The notes: generated by a model from the sequence alone, not told the origin. Numbered from the stretch's first letter, positions 53,052 to 61,937 are shown. The stretch: DNA of 64,000 bases from JAFDVL01 sp031409955 (GCA_031409955.1 JANNYF010000301.1:1-64000); one strand, 5' to 3'. Program-made: numbers and translations.

Positions 53052-54287
53052 CTACCTCCGCAATTTCCAAAACGTCGCGCCTTCGTGATCGGCGGCCTCA
53101 AGTCGTTGCCGCGTCGCCGGAGCTTTGTTGTCGCGGAGCAGGCTGCCCATATCGTACAACAACGCCTCCGCCTGCGCGAAGTACGAATGCCCCAACAGAT
53201 CCACGTCGAAGTCCGGCACCGCCACTGTATCCACGCCACCTGCAACGGTGTAAGGCGTAAAGTAGCCAGCGCGTGGCGCATCGTGCAGCTTCGCAGACAG
53301 ATGCACGGGCAGGTCGGCGTCTGAAGCATAAAGCGTCGTGCGCTCGGAGTGTTCACGATAAAGCTGCGCGAGGTCGAGAAATAAATCGCGGTCTACGTCA
53401 GGCGCGGCAAGGAAGATTTGCCCGAACTTCACTTTGCCTTGCGTCTCGGCCTGCGCGGCAATCCGTTGCAGCGCGCGCAGCAAGCCACGATTGCCCATGC
53501 TGTGCGCGATGACGTGGATTTTCTCGGCTCCGCAATTGGCAGTGAACTCGACCAGAAACTCTGTGATTGCGCGTTCACTGGCTTCAATGCTCGCTTCATC
53601 TACTGTGTACGCGGTCACGCTGCCACGCGAAGGCCAACTGAAAAACGCCGTCGCGCCCTGCACTCTCAAATCGCAGCCAATTTGTGCCGCGCGGATCGCT
53701 GCCTCTTCAAACGTCACATTGAATCCGTGCAGGAAAAACAGCGCGTGCGGTGGTTCTCCACCCGTGCGGGCATCTTGCATCACGGCCTGAATTTCGGCGA
53801 AAAAGGCGTCGCGTTCCTGCTGCGTGATTTGTTGAATCCGCAAATGATCGTCGCGCAGATCAAACCGCCGCAGCCGTGTCCAGAAGCTTGACCCCGTCTC
53901 GCCGAACCGATGCGCTTCCGGCACATGCACTTCCACGCGTCCACGCGTGATGCGGTCGTGCCGCTCGCCCGTGAAGCCGCCGCCATACGCAGCGGGTTTG
54001 CGATTCGTGCCGAACCACACCGGATAGACAACGCCATCGGGCGCGCTGCTGCGTTCAAGGTCGAAGGGATTGAAGGCTTTGATGCGCAACGCGGCCTCTT
54101 GTAATTCCGCCATCACGGCGCGGACGCGGCGCTCCACATTGGCGCAGTCCGCCGCCTCGGTCGCCAGCCGTTGCAGGATTGTTTGTTCCAATTGCACGGC
54201 ACGCGCACGATCTCCGGCGCGGACGGCGGCATCGAGTTCGGCGAGCAATTCGGTGAGTGTTTGTTGCGGGTTGTTGTGTGTTGGCAT
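53052..54287 (-). CDS. DUF900-type alpha/beta hydrolase
   Basis: A 411-residue esterase-like enzyme. Residues 1-75 are helical and may oligomerise or bind partners. The hydrolase core has FFLHGFNVTFEEA (oxyanion region), the nucleophile Ser263 in HVIAHSMGNRG, acid Asp323/325 in YASDADLPVHLS, and His367 in DLLGHSYFAQ. The family acts on unknown esters or lipids. It lies downstream of the CHAT gene on the same strand, separated by a large REP-like element. ATG at 54287 has GGAG upstream; TTG at 54296 is possible. Confidence 0.87.
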   Translation of the reverse strand: MPTHNNPQQTLTELLAELDAAVRAGDRARAVQLEQTILQRLATEAADCANVERRVRAVMAELQEAALRIKAFNPFDLERSSAPDGVVYPVWFGTNRKPAAYGGGFTGERHDRITRGRVEVHVPEAHRFGETGSSFWTRLRRFDLRDDHLRIQQITQQERDAFFAEIQAVMQDARTGGEPPHALFFLHGFNVTFEEAAIRAAQIGCDLRVQGATAFFSWPSRGSVTAYTVDEASIEASERAITEFLVEFTANCGAEKIHVIAHSMGNRGLLRALQRIAAQAETQGKVKFGQIFLAAPDVDRDLFLDLAQLYREHSERTTLYASDADLPVHLSAKLHDAPRAGYFTPYTVAGGVDTVAVPDFDVDLLGHSYFAQAEALLYDMGSLLRDNKAPATRQRLEAADHEGATFWKLRR

Positions 54288-54311
54288 GATGGTCAAGCTC
54301 CATTGTTTTTC

Positions 54312-54505
54312 CGTCGCAGCGCGACGCTTGAGTTTAGCCGTGCGGTTTCAACCCACGGTAGTCAGGCATTTATAGCCCTCGTCGCGTCAGCGACGATTGA
54401 ATTTGAGCGTCTAGATTCAGGTGTCGCTAATGCGACACGGAAATCATTTCCATCCGTTCCGTGGGTTGAAACCGCACGGCTAAAGTCAGCCGTCGCGCTG
54501 CGACG
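54312..54505. repeat. REP-like cloverleaf element
   Basis: Outer arms 54312-54358 and 54459-54505 pair at 44 of 47 positions. Each arm holds its own small palindromes (CGTCGC-AGC-GCGACG and CCGTG...CCACGG with GGTTTCAACC). Two further hairpins sit in the middle: CGTCGC-GTCA-GCGACG (54380-54395) and GTGTCGC-TAAT-GCGACAC (54421-54438). The whole could fold into a cruciform with side arms. The GTGGGTTTCAACCCAC-like core resembles REP/BIME elements moved by RAYT transposases; no transposase is in the window. Confidence 0.88.
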
Positions 54506-54530
54506 AAGAGGTGGCAAGCGGGCTTTCATT

Positions 54531-57500
54531 TCACTCAGGCGACTCGCTTGCATGACCAATCGCCTGTTGCCGCACCTGTTCCAGCAACTCATCCACCGCC
54601 ACCTGCAATTCGTCCACGTCCACCTGCCGCCCACGCAGCCAGCGCGCCAGCGGATCGAACGCCGGGGCGGCCAGCAAGTCCGCCACGCGCGGCACGGCCA
54701 GCGGCGTCCCAGCTTCGTGGGCGCGGCGGAAGCGGATGGCGTAATTGCTCAGCGAATTCTGCATATCCTGCCCCAGTTCTGCGACACGGCGGTAAATGAG
54801 CGCGGCCAGCCGGTGGCACGGGGCTTCGGCCAGCGCGGCGGGGGTGTCACTGCCGTCGAGGTAAATGGCCAGGTTCTCGTGCGAGATGGCGCGGTCGCTG
54901 GGATCGGGCAATTGCTCGCAGAGAGCGAGGGTGCGGCGCTGCTGCTTGACGGCCTGGGCCACATCACCTTGTTTACTAAACAGGTCGGCGAGGGAGCCGA
55001 GCGCTTTAGCGCTCCTGGCAGAGTCGTGCTGGAAGACCTGCAAGCAGGTTTCCAACTCCGCCTGCGCCTCGCCGAAGCGGCCCAGATTGCCGAGCACGTT
55101 GGCGCGGTTCATCCGATGTCCGGCAACGCTTTCCGCCGGGCTTTTCAGCGCGTGCTCCACTTCCAGAATTTCATCAATACGACGTAGTGCGGATTCCCAG
55201 TCTTTCAGGGCAAAATGAGCTTTTCTGGCGATGTCGAGCGCACCGATGATCGCGCGGGCGAGGAAGGCAGGATCAGGTGCTTCGGGGACGCACTGGCCTG
55301 CGCGGTGTTGCCGCCACCAAGTCTCCACCCTTGCCAGCCGCGCCTCCACTTGCGGCAGCGCCTCGGCGACTTGTCCTCCCATAATCTCGATGCGCAATGC
55401 TTCCAGTTCGCAGATGATGACATCAACGGCGGGACTGCCCGCTTTTTTCTTGGCCTCGGCACTTTCAAGCTGCCGCTGGTGCGCAGCGTCGAGGTTGCTA
55501 ACATAACGAAGAGCAGTTGCCCAGTTGCCTGTAGTTGCTGCGAGATCTGCCCAGTCCGATTGCGCGTTTGCGCTTTCAGCCGGGGCCAATTCAGCAGAGA
55601 CGCGAGCTTGGGCGGCGGCTTGTTCATAAAAGGGCAGGCTGGCATCGGGGCGGCCACTAAGAGCAAGAGCATCGGCGAGTGTGCCGAGACATCGCCAGCG
55701 CAGTTGGCCTTCGGGCGCGCTCTCAGCGGCGGCTTGCAGGTGCGGGATCAGTGCCGCAAGCAAGCGGGGATCGCGGGTGCTAGTGACAACGCCGCTGGCG
55801 AATTCGCCCAGCCGCTCATACGCCTCCGCCTGCACGCAATAGACCAACGCGCGGCTGCCCGCTGACAAGGCGGCGGTCATGCTGTACATCTGCTGCGACT
55901 TGAATAACGCCGCCAAGCGGTCGGCGTACGACAGCCGGATGTCGTTTTCGGTCAGGCCGTCGCGCTCGTGTGGATAGTCGTTCATCCGTGCGCGGATGCG
56001 TTCACGCACCAGTTCGTGACAGGTCAGCGTCTGGTTGTCATCTTTGGTGACGAGGCCGACGGAGATGAGTGCGGGGAGGTGGTCGGTAGCTGGTGGTCGG
56101 TGGTCGGTTGTTGGCGGCGGAAGCGCGTCCAACATTGCGCGATACTCTGGCGGTATCGCTTTCAATTGTTCCTGAACGTGCGGCGGCAGTTGCGGCAGCA
56201 TTTCGAGCATCTGTTTGATTTGCCGAAGCTGCTTTGTTTGTTCGCTTTCTTCGCCGCTCCATACCTCTTGCAACAGGCTGAGTTCGATGGGTTTATTGGC
56301 GACGGCGATCATCCACAACAGGCGGCGCGCGTCGAGGCTGGCTTGCTGAATAAGTAGGTCGTTTGAAATGATTAGTGCATCCTCTAAGTAATCCAGTTCC
56401 TTCACGTCACCGGGCGTTGTGGCGAACAGTTCGGGCAGTCGGGCGAAATCTTTAGTTTGTTCCAGCGTGTCGAGCGCCTGCAACAATTGATCGCGCAACG
56501 CCGCGCCGCCAACCGCCAACTTCGCCAAACGATCCATCAACAGCGGATGAAAGCGGCTGGCATTCAGCAACCGCATCGCCAGCACGCGCTCGTTCGTGTC
56601 GGAACTGAAAAACATCCGGCTCAACCCCGCGTGCTCGCGCAAATACAGAGCCGCTTCGCCCGCAGGCAACGGCCCCAGCAAGACCGCGTGACAACCCGCC
56701 CCGTCGAGCGCCGTCAGCGCATGGCGGCAGGTCAACCAAACCCGCGAACGCGAGCCAATGAGTTCTGTTGCCAACCGCGTCAGACAACGCTCCCACGCGG
56801 CATCCTGACAAGCCCAGCGCGGCGTGGCATCCGTAGCGTCTGCCTGCGGTTTCAGGTTCGTCTCGAAATTATCCAGCACCAGCAAAATGGCTTCGTCTTT
56901 CAGTGCGCGAATCAGGTTGCGTGTCAGCCGCTCGAAGCGTTCCGCGCCCGTGAATTCGGCACTGGCTTCGCGGCAAATCGCATCGGCGGGGTTCTGTTGG
57001 ATGTGCTTATGATAGAGCTTCAATTCGCCGTTCAGCTTCATGTGAATGTCGCGCAACGTATTCTCAAAACTCAGCGCGTTCGGTTTGGCCTGATAGAGCA
57101 AGACCCAATCAAAGCGCGTTTGCCAGAGATCGAGCGCTTCGGCGGTCAGCGCCGTTTTGCCCATCCCGCCCAGACCTGTGATGACGGCGACGGGATGATC
57201 GTCAGCGCCGATGAATTGCGCGCCTAGCCCGGCCAGTTGCCACGTGCGCCCGACGAAATGTTCGTGCGCTGCTGTGGTCAATTCGGTGATCTGGTGCAAG
57301 TGCGGATCGCGCGGATTCAGCGCGGGGCTGCGACCATCTTCCCAACGCAAGCCCGGATGCTCTGCGCCGTAGAGCAGCGGCGTCGCGTGATCGCAGGCGG
57401 CGTAACGGCTTTGGTCGTTGGCAGCCAGCAACCGTTTGCGCGCCATCGTCAACGCAGCAGCGGCGGTTTTGGGTTGCGGCTGGGCGAGCAATAGGCGGTA

Positions 57501-58544
57501 AAACTCTACGGTCAAATCGCGGGCGTATTCATCGCCGACGGCATAGCGCATCGCTACGACCGCAGGCACGCCGCCCTGCAACAAGGCGTGCGCCGTGCCA
57601 GTGTAACCGGGTTGCTCGTCCACCGCGATGTCTTTGGTTTCTGCTGCATCGCGCGTATCGGGTTCTTTGCCCTCTACGGCGGCGGTGAAGTCGTTCCAGT
57701 TTTTTGGTACGATTTCGCCCGAATGGCACGCGCTGAGGAAAAACAGGCGCGGGATGAGGCCGGTAAACTTGAACAGCCCAAGCAAGTCTTCGCCCGAAAG
57801 GTGATCGCTGCCGCCTTCCGCTTTGGCGAGTTCGAGCAAGTTCAAATGCCCGTGGCCGCTCCAATGGACGATGTGATACCCGCCGTTGCGTTCGATCTCA
57901 TCGCGCAACCGTTCGCGCGTGACGCCGTGCGAGAGGAAGTGCGCTTCGATGCGGCGCGTCGGGTAGATTTCTTTTTCAAACAGCCGCAACAATTCCTGCC
58001 GCTCCTTGCGCACCGCCAACGGGGTTGAGCCTTGCGCTTCGCCAAAGACAAACAGCACGCGCAAGGATTCGTTCGCGTTGAAATCAAGCGGATGCGTCGC
58101 AGGTTCTTGCATCTCATGGACGACGCGCAGGAGCAGGTTGCGTTCGCCCAGCGTAGGTTTGTCGGCGGATGGGCGCGCAATCTCCCACGGCACGCGGGCG
58201 AGCGCGGCGGCGAGTTGGTTTTCTTCACCCGTCGCGCCGGGCAATTGAATGCGCAAGGTGCGCTGCGATTCCGAGGCGTAAAGCAGCTTGAAGATTTCCG
58301 CGCCCAGGACTTGCTCGGCGATGCACACGCCAAGCGCGGCGACGCTGGCAGCATCGTTCACCCCTTCGGCGTAAATACGCAAGTAATTGCGCAAATCGAA
58401 GAGTCCGCGTTGTTGCGATACGTCAATGGTTTTGAAATCGGTCAGGCGATACGCGAGTTGTGCGCCATGCTGGTCGCGCAGTTCCAGTTCCGCCCGACGG
58501 TTGGGCGAATCAGCAGTAATAATGAGGTCAAGGTTGGCTTGCAT
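54531..58544 (-). CDS. CHAT-NB-ARC-TPR multidomain protein
   Basis: A 1337-residue protein. Residues about 160-400 form a CHAT (caspase-like) protease domain with the dyad His231 in HWSGHGH and Cys273 in FFLSACHSGE. Residues about 425-760 form a STAND/NB-ARC ATPase: EHFVGR, Walker A GLGGMGKT (457-464), Walker B LLVLDNF (Asp558). A helical region and TPR-like repeats fill about 880-1300. Such proteins sense a trigger through the repeats, oligomerise with ATP and activate the protease, as in HetF-like, CRISPR III-E-associated and other bacterial death or defence systems. A repeat-derived linker (PPPTTDHRPPATDHLPA) lies near 815. It is followed by the DUF900 and MESH1-like genes. Confidence 0.9.
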   Translation of the reverse strand: MQANLDLIITADSPNRRAELELRDQHGAQLAYRLTDFKTIDVSQQRGLFDLRNYLRIYAEGVNDAASVAALGVCIAEQVLGAEIFKLLYASESQRTLRIQLPGATGEENQLAAALARVPWEIARPSADKPTLGERNLLLRVVHEMQEPATHPLDFNANESLRVLFVFGEAQGSTPLAVRKERQELLRLFEKEIYPTRRIEAHFLSHGVTRERLRDEIERNGGYHIVHWSGHGHLNLLELAKAEGGSDHLSGEDLLGLFKFTGLIPRLFFLSACHSGEIVPKNWNDFTAAVEGKEPDTRDAAETKDIAVDEQPGYTGTAHALLQGGVPAVVAMRYAVGDEYARDLTVEFYRLLLAQPQPKTAAAALTMARKRLLAANDQSRYAACDHATPLLYGAEHPGLRWEDGRSPALNPRDPHLHQITELTTAAHEHFVGRTWQLAGLGAQFIGADDHPVAVITGLGGMGKTALTAEALDLWQTRFDWVLLYQAKPNALSFENTLRDIHMKLNGELKLYHKHIQQNPADAICREASAEFTGAERFERLTRNLIRALKDEAILLVLDNFETNLKPQADATDATPRWACQDAAWERCLTRLATELIGSRSRVWLTCRHALTALDGAGCHAVLLGPLPAGEAALYLREHAGLSRMFFSSDTNERVLAMRLLNASRFHPLLMDRLAKLAVGGAALRDQLLQALDTLEQTKDFARLPELFATTPGDVKELDYLEDALIISNDLLIQQASLDARRLLWMIAVANKPIELSLLQEVWSGEESEQTKQLRQIKQMLEMLPQLPPHVQEQLKAIPPEYRAMLDALPPPTTDHRPPATDHLPALISVGLVTKDDNQTLTCHELVRERIRARMNDYPHERDGLTENDIRLSYADRLAALFKSQQMYSMTAALSAGSRALVYCVQAEAYERLGEFASGVVTSTRDPRLLAALIPHLQAAAESAPEGQLRWRCLGTLADALALSGRPDASLPFYEQAAAQARVSAELAPAESANAQSDWADLAATTGNWATALRYVSNLDAAHQRQLESAEAKKKAGSPAVDVIICELEALRIEIMGGQVAEALPQVEARLARVETWWRQHRAGQCVPEAPDPAFLARAIIGALDIARKAHFALKDWESALRRIDEILEVEHALKSPAESVAGHRMNRANVLGNLGRFGEAQAELETCLQVFQHDSARSAKALGSLADLFSKQGDVAQAVKQQRRTLALCEQLPDPSDRAISHENLAIYLDGSDTPAALAEAPCHRLAALIYRRVAELGQDMQNSLSNYAIRFRRAHEAGTPLAVPRVADLLAAPAFDPLARWLRGRQVDVDELQVAVDELLEQVRQQAIGHASESPE
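56078..56114. repeat. TGGTCGG-word repeat inserted in the CHAT gene
   Basis: GGTGGTCGGTAGCTGGTGGT and following TCGGTGGTCGGTTG match the left arm of the inverted repeat at 37310. It is in frame and read on the minus strand as Pro-Pro-Thr-Thr-Asp-His-type repeats between the NB-ARC and TPR parts. Confidence 0.8.
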
Positions 58545-58678
58545 AGACGGACATCTCGTAGACTTTCGTTTCTGCCTGTAAATGGCGCGTGCTTCTCATC
58601 GTATGGCGGCGACGGAAACTCAGTTAATTGCTGTTGGACGGGCGACAGTATACTGATTGTTTCCTCAAGTTCCATAAC

Positions 58679-58710
58679 AAAAAAGCCGCAGAGAATGACT
58701 CTCTGCGGCT
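58679..58710 (-). terminator. Rho-independent terminator after the lipase gene
   Basis: AGCCGCAGAGA and TCTCTGCGGCT form an 11-bp GC-rich stem with loop ATGAC; on the minus strand a run of five T follows. It ends the lipase transcript at 58737 and separates it from the CHAT gene. The plus strand has only a weak T4. Confidence 0.9.
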
Positions 58711-58736
58711 TTTGGCTAAATAGATTTCGCTCGTGA

Positions 58737-59495
58737 TTATTGCCCAGCCAACCGCCTCGCAATTATCGAATACACCGTCGGATTGAACGCCAGCCCAACG
58801 TGCGTCCCCGTGACTTCAAAGTTTTTCGCCGGGTCATCGGTGATGCAAACTTGCCAATCTACAATGCCGTCGGTTTTGGTGAAGATCGCGGTCTTTTTGA
58901 CTTCGTGCGGGAAGTGATTGTGCATAGCCGTCACAGCGGGGCAATCGCAGTAGCCCGTGTAGCAATCGGGTCGCTCGGCTTTCCGTTTGCTGTCACACAT
59001 GATTTTTTCGCGCACGCGGTCGGCGGCTTGCAACACGAGAGGGTGCGAGCGAATGCCACGAATCGGCGAGCCTAATGTAGTGAGGGAAGCAATGGACGCA
59101 GGATGCAGGATGGTAGCGGCGCGTGACAGAACACCGCCTAAGCTGTGACCGATCAAATGCACTTTCTGGCCTGTTTCCTGCTGCGCCTTGAGGATCGTGG
59201 CGGACAACCGTTCGACCAAGGTATTCAAGCATTCCGCGTTCCAGCCGATATTCGACAGATAGGGTTTGTAGCCGATGCGTCGTAACCAAAAATTCATTTC
59301 GTACAAATAGTGATCTGTACCCATAAACCCCGGCACTAAAATCACCGCCGACTTGTCGCCGCGCGGCACGCCTAAACCGTAATAGACAGGTGAGGTTTTT
59401 AAGGCTAACCAATCAAGTCCGGCCAAAGCTTCGCGCCAAATGGGACGAGCGGTGGGGATTCTTTCAGCGTCAAACGTAGCGGCATTGGGGGACAT
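58737..59495 (-). CDS. Lipase-like alpha/beta hydrolase
   Basis: A 252-residue triacylglycerol-lipase-like enzyme. VILVPGFMGTDHYLY gives the oxyanion loop, Ser118 in HLIGHSLGGVL is the nucleophile, Asp209 in TKTDGIVDW and His232 in VTGTHVGLAFNP complete the triad. Four cysteines (residues 167-185) may form disulfides. No signal peptide is seen. AAAGGAG lies nine bases before the ATG. It is downstream of the wax-ester synthase gene, suggesting storage-lipid turnover. Confidence 0.88.
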   Translation of the reverse strand: MSPNAATFDAERIPTARPIWREALAGLDWLALKTSPVYYGLGVPRGDKSAVILVPGFMGTDHYLYEMNFWLRRIGYKPYLSNIGWNAECLNTLVERLSATILKAQQETGQKVHLIGHSLGGVLSRAATILHPASIASLTTLGSPIRGIRSHPLVLQAADRVREKIMCDSKRKAERPDCYTGYCDCPAVTAMHNHFPHEVKKTAIFTKTDGIVDWQVCITDDPAKNFEVTGTHVGLAFNPTVYSIIARRLAGQ

Positions 59496-59512
59496 AGTGG
59501 ATGGCTCCTTTG

Positions 59513-59650
59513 GTTGCGCGAACTGTTAGTTTGCGTCGGTTCGATTATTGAAACCTGGTAGAAAGAGAGTGCTTTCGACCATTGAGAAAGGGGTAGTTAA
59601 CTCTTCGGGCGCAGAGACAGAGATAACGTAAATGGGTCGTTTGCGCAACA
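59513..59650. repeat. Decayed GCAAACTGTTAGTTTGC element
   Basis: GTTGCGCGAACTGTTAGTTT (from 59513) is a full left arm; only TTTGCGCAAC (59641-59650) remains of the right arm, ending at the WS/DGAT stop. The 100 bases between show nothing else. Confidence 0.7.
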
Positions 59651-61150
59651 CTATTTCTTGCTGCGTGGCCGTGCGGTTTTGGTTGCCCCCTTTGAAGCGG
59701 AGGCCGCTTTCGCCTTCATTACCTGTGGCTTGATCTCTTCGACCCCGGCGGCGGCGCGTAGCTCATAGAAAGATTCATATAAAAATTCACGCAACTTTTC
59801 GACATCCGGCATTGCATTCAAATCCGCCGTTAAGCCGAAATACAAATGCTGATCGTAGCTCATAATCGCGCAGCCACAGCCCACCGCATAACCCACGGGA
59901 ACGTATGGATAATACGCCGTCATCCGATGCCCCATCGCATAGAGCGGAACCTGCGGCCCCGGCACGTTCGTCGAAACGATGTTGTAAACCGGCAGCGGCA
60001 AATTCGATGGAGCCAGCGCGCCCAGCAAGGCTTGCACCGGCGCAGGCAAAATCCCCATCAACGCCGAGCCGAGATTCAGCCCTTCGGCAATGCGCCCACC
60101 TTTCATCGAAACCGTTTTCTGATTGACGTATTTGAAGCGCGCCACCGGGTCTTTCAAATCCAGCGGAATTTCTACGGGCAACATTGAGACGACGTTGCCG
60201 AGCGCCGTACGTTGATCTTCCTGTCGCATGCTGACCGGCACCATTACGCGCAAATTTCGTTCAGCAAGGGGCAAGTTGTGATGCTCGGCGTACCGCGACA
60301 CGGCACCGGACAAGACCGTCAACACGACGTCATTGACGGTGCCACCAAGCGCGCCCCGCATCGCGCGGGCTTCGGCAAAGTTGAAGGTATTCCACACCAA
60401 TTTGCGGTCGCCCGAACACGCACGATTGAACGGCAACGGATTCGCAGGCGAAGCCAGGCGCGGAATTTCGGAGCTGATGTTTTGCATCGCTGTGCGCGAA
60501 ACTTCGTTCGTCAACGCCTTCGTCAAATTCAGCAAGCCATTTTGAAACCCCATCCAGCTATTCATGCCTTCGGTCATGCTGCCAAGAATCGAATCAAAGA
60601 AACGCCGCGTCGGATCAGCTTGCGGCAGCTTTGGGCGGGCTTCCGGCTTGGGCGGAATCGGCGGAGGGGTCGGCGAAATGTCCAAAATGATTTTCAGCAA
60701 CTCAACGCCGGACATCCCATCCACCATCGCGTGATGCACGCGCGCAACCATCGCCGTGTGCCCACCCTCCAACCCGTAGACCCAGTAAATATCCCAGAGC
60801 GGTTTGCTGCGATCCATCATCGGGGTCAGGATTTTGCCTGCGAGTTCGCTCAACTGGTCTTCGGTTCCGGGCGCATCTATTTGCACTTTGAAGACATGAT
60901 TGCGAATGTCAAAGCGTTGATCGAATTCCCACGTCGGATGACCGAGATTGAACGGGTCAGGCGTGACGACCTGTTGATAGCGCGGCAGCAAATGAATCTT
61001 CGCGTCAATCATCGCAACGAAATCGTCGAACGGCATTTCGCCGTCAAAGATGCTGACGCTGCCAATGTGCATCGGGGCTTCTTTTTTCTCGAAGTAGAGG
61101 AAAGTGGAATCTACGGAAGAGAGGCGGTGATTTAGGATAGGCGTGGACAT
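59651..61150 (-). CDS. Wax ester synthase/diacylglycerol acyltransferase (WS/DGAT)
   Basis: A 499-residue acyltransferase that makes wax esters or triacylglycerol from acyl-CoA. The catalytic HHxxxDG motif is HHAMVDG (His139-Gly145); PLW occurs in MMDRSKPLWDIYW; the second family region appears as NDVVLTVLSGA and NIVSTNVPGPQVPLY. A Lys/Arg/Ala-rich tail (KGATKTARPRSKK) is additional. GGAG is seven bases before the ATG at 61150. Confidence 0.94.
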   Translation of the reverse strand: MSTPILNHRLSSVDSTFLYFEKKEAPMHIGSVSIFDGEMPFDDFVAMIDAKIHLLPRYQQVVTPDPFNLGHPTWEFDQRFDIRNHVFKVQIDAPGTEDQLSELAGKILTPMMDRSKPLWDIYWVYGLEGGHTAMVARVHHAMVDGMSGVELLKIILDISPTPPPIPPKPEARPKLPQADPTRRFFDSILGSMTEGMNSWMGFQNGLLNLTKALTNEVSRTAMQNISSEIPRLASPANPLPFNRACSGDRKLVWNTFNFAEARAMRGALGGTVNDVVLTVLSGAVSRYAEHHNLPLAERNLRVMVPVSMRQEDQRTALGNVVSMLPVEIPLDLKDPVARFKYVNQKTVSMKGGRIAEGLNLGSALMGILPAPVQALLGALAPSNLPLPVYNIVSTNVPGPQVPLYAMGHRMTAYYPYVPVGYAVGCGCAIMSYDQHLYFGLTADLNAMPDVEKLREFLYESFYELRAAAGVEEIKPQVMKAKAASASKGATKTARPRSKK

Positions 61151-61170
61151 TGGATGACTCCGCAATAAAG

Positions 61171-61677
61171 TTAGATGGGAAGTAGCGATAATTCTTCTGC
61201 GAACTTTTCAACCCACTCGCGCTGTTCAGTGGTTTCTGGCACAGGCAAGCCCCGTACAATGCTTAATTGCGCAAAGGCTTCGTCGGGCGTCTGACCAAAC
61301 AGCACCATCACGCAGGCTGTCACTAGGGACGCGCGACCAATACTTTGACGACAATGAATGCCGATGGTTTTGCCTTCCGTGAGTAGCCGTTGCAACTTGG
61401 TCAGGAGCGGCACAACAGACTGAGATGGTTTAGGAACGCTGCGGTCGGTAATGGGGAAAGAGAAAAAGAGCAGTCCCTGTTCCTGACAAGCTTCTTCTTC
61501 CAGTAATAAATCCAAATCAGCCGCCTCATCTGCTTCCAGCAACGAAACGATGACAGCCAGTCCCGCCTGCGACCAGGCCAACGCTTCGTCTTCCAACCAG
61601 TCGCCACCGCGCGGACGAGCCACAATCGCAAGGCTTCCGGGATATTTTTCCGTTGTCCAATAGACCTGAGCTTTCAT
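61171..61677 (-). CDS. Dual-specificity phosphatase-like protein
   Basis: A 168-residue PTP-fold protein with the P-loop HCRQSIGRAS (Cys-X5-Arg) and an upstream helix LLTKLQRLLTEGKTIG. It starts MKAQVYWTTEKYPGSLAIVARPRGGDWLEDE, as in CDKN3/DSP-like prokaryotic phosphatases. The substrate could be a phosphoprotein or phospholipid. The start is nine bases after the ParB-like gene stop, indicating an operon. Confidence 0.83.
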   Translation of the reverse strand: MKAQVYWTTEKYPGSLAIVARPRGGDWLEDEALAWSQAGLAVIVSLLEADEAADLDLLLEEEACQEQGLLFFSFPITDRSVPKPSQSVVPLLTKLQRLLTEGKTIGIHCRQSIGRASLVTACVMVLFGQTPDEAFAQLSIVRGLPVPETTEQREWVEKFAEELSLLPI

Positions 61678-61686
61678 ACGTTCAAC

Positions 61687-61923
61687 TCAAACAATTTCTC
61701 TGGGTAATTCATCTACGTTGATGCCACGTTCGCGCAAAATCTTGATCCGGTGATGCCCGTCCATTATTGTGCCATCCGGCTTGGCTTTCAATGCGCCCAC
61801 TTGACCAGGTCGCAGAGAGTCAACTAACTCTTCGGTCAAAAGTTTAGCATACTGTTCCAATTTGCTGAGGATCAGCGAACTGTCATCGTGTAATGGTTTG
61901 AGCGAGGGCAATTTCACAAGCAA
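61687..61923 (-). CDS. ParB/sulfiredoxin-like small protein
   Basis: A 78-residue protein with the ParB/Srx core motif TIMDGHHRIKILRERG preceded by LRPGQVGALKAKPDG. Single-domain proteins of this type are seen as accessory or toxin-antitoxin-like proteins and may act as CTPase, nuclease or kinase; unknown here. The start is TTG at 61923, with GTG at 61917 an alternative. It follows the zinc-finger gene by 14 bases. Confidence 0.72.
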   Translation of the reverse strand: MLVKLPSLKPLHDDSSLILSKLEQYAKLLTEELVDSLRPGQVGALKAKPDGTIMDGHHRIKILRERGINVDELPREIV

Positions 61924-61937
61924 TAGTTGAGAAAGCG

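Noticed and set aside
54171..55187. Plus-strand ORF of 338 aa running through the REP-like element into the CHAT gene
   Set aside because: It spans non-coding repeat and antisense of two supported genes; no domain.
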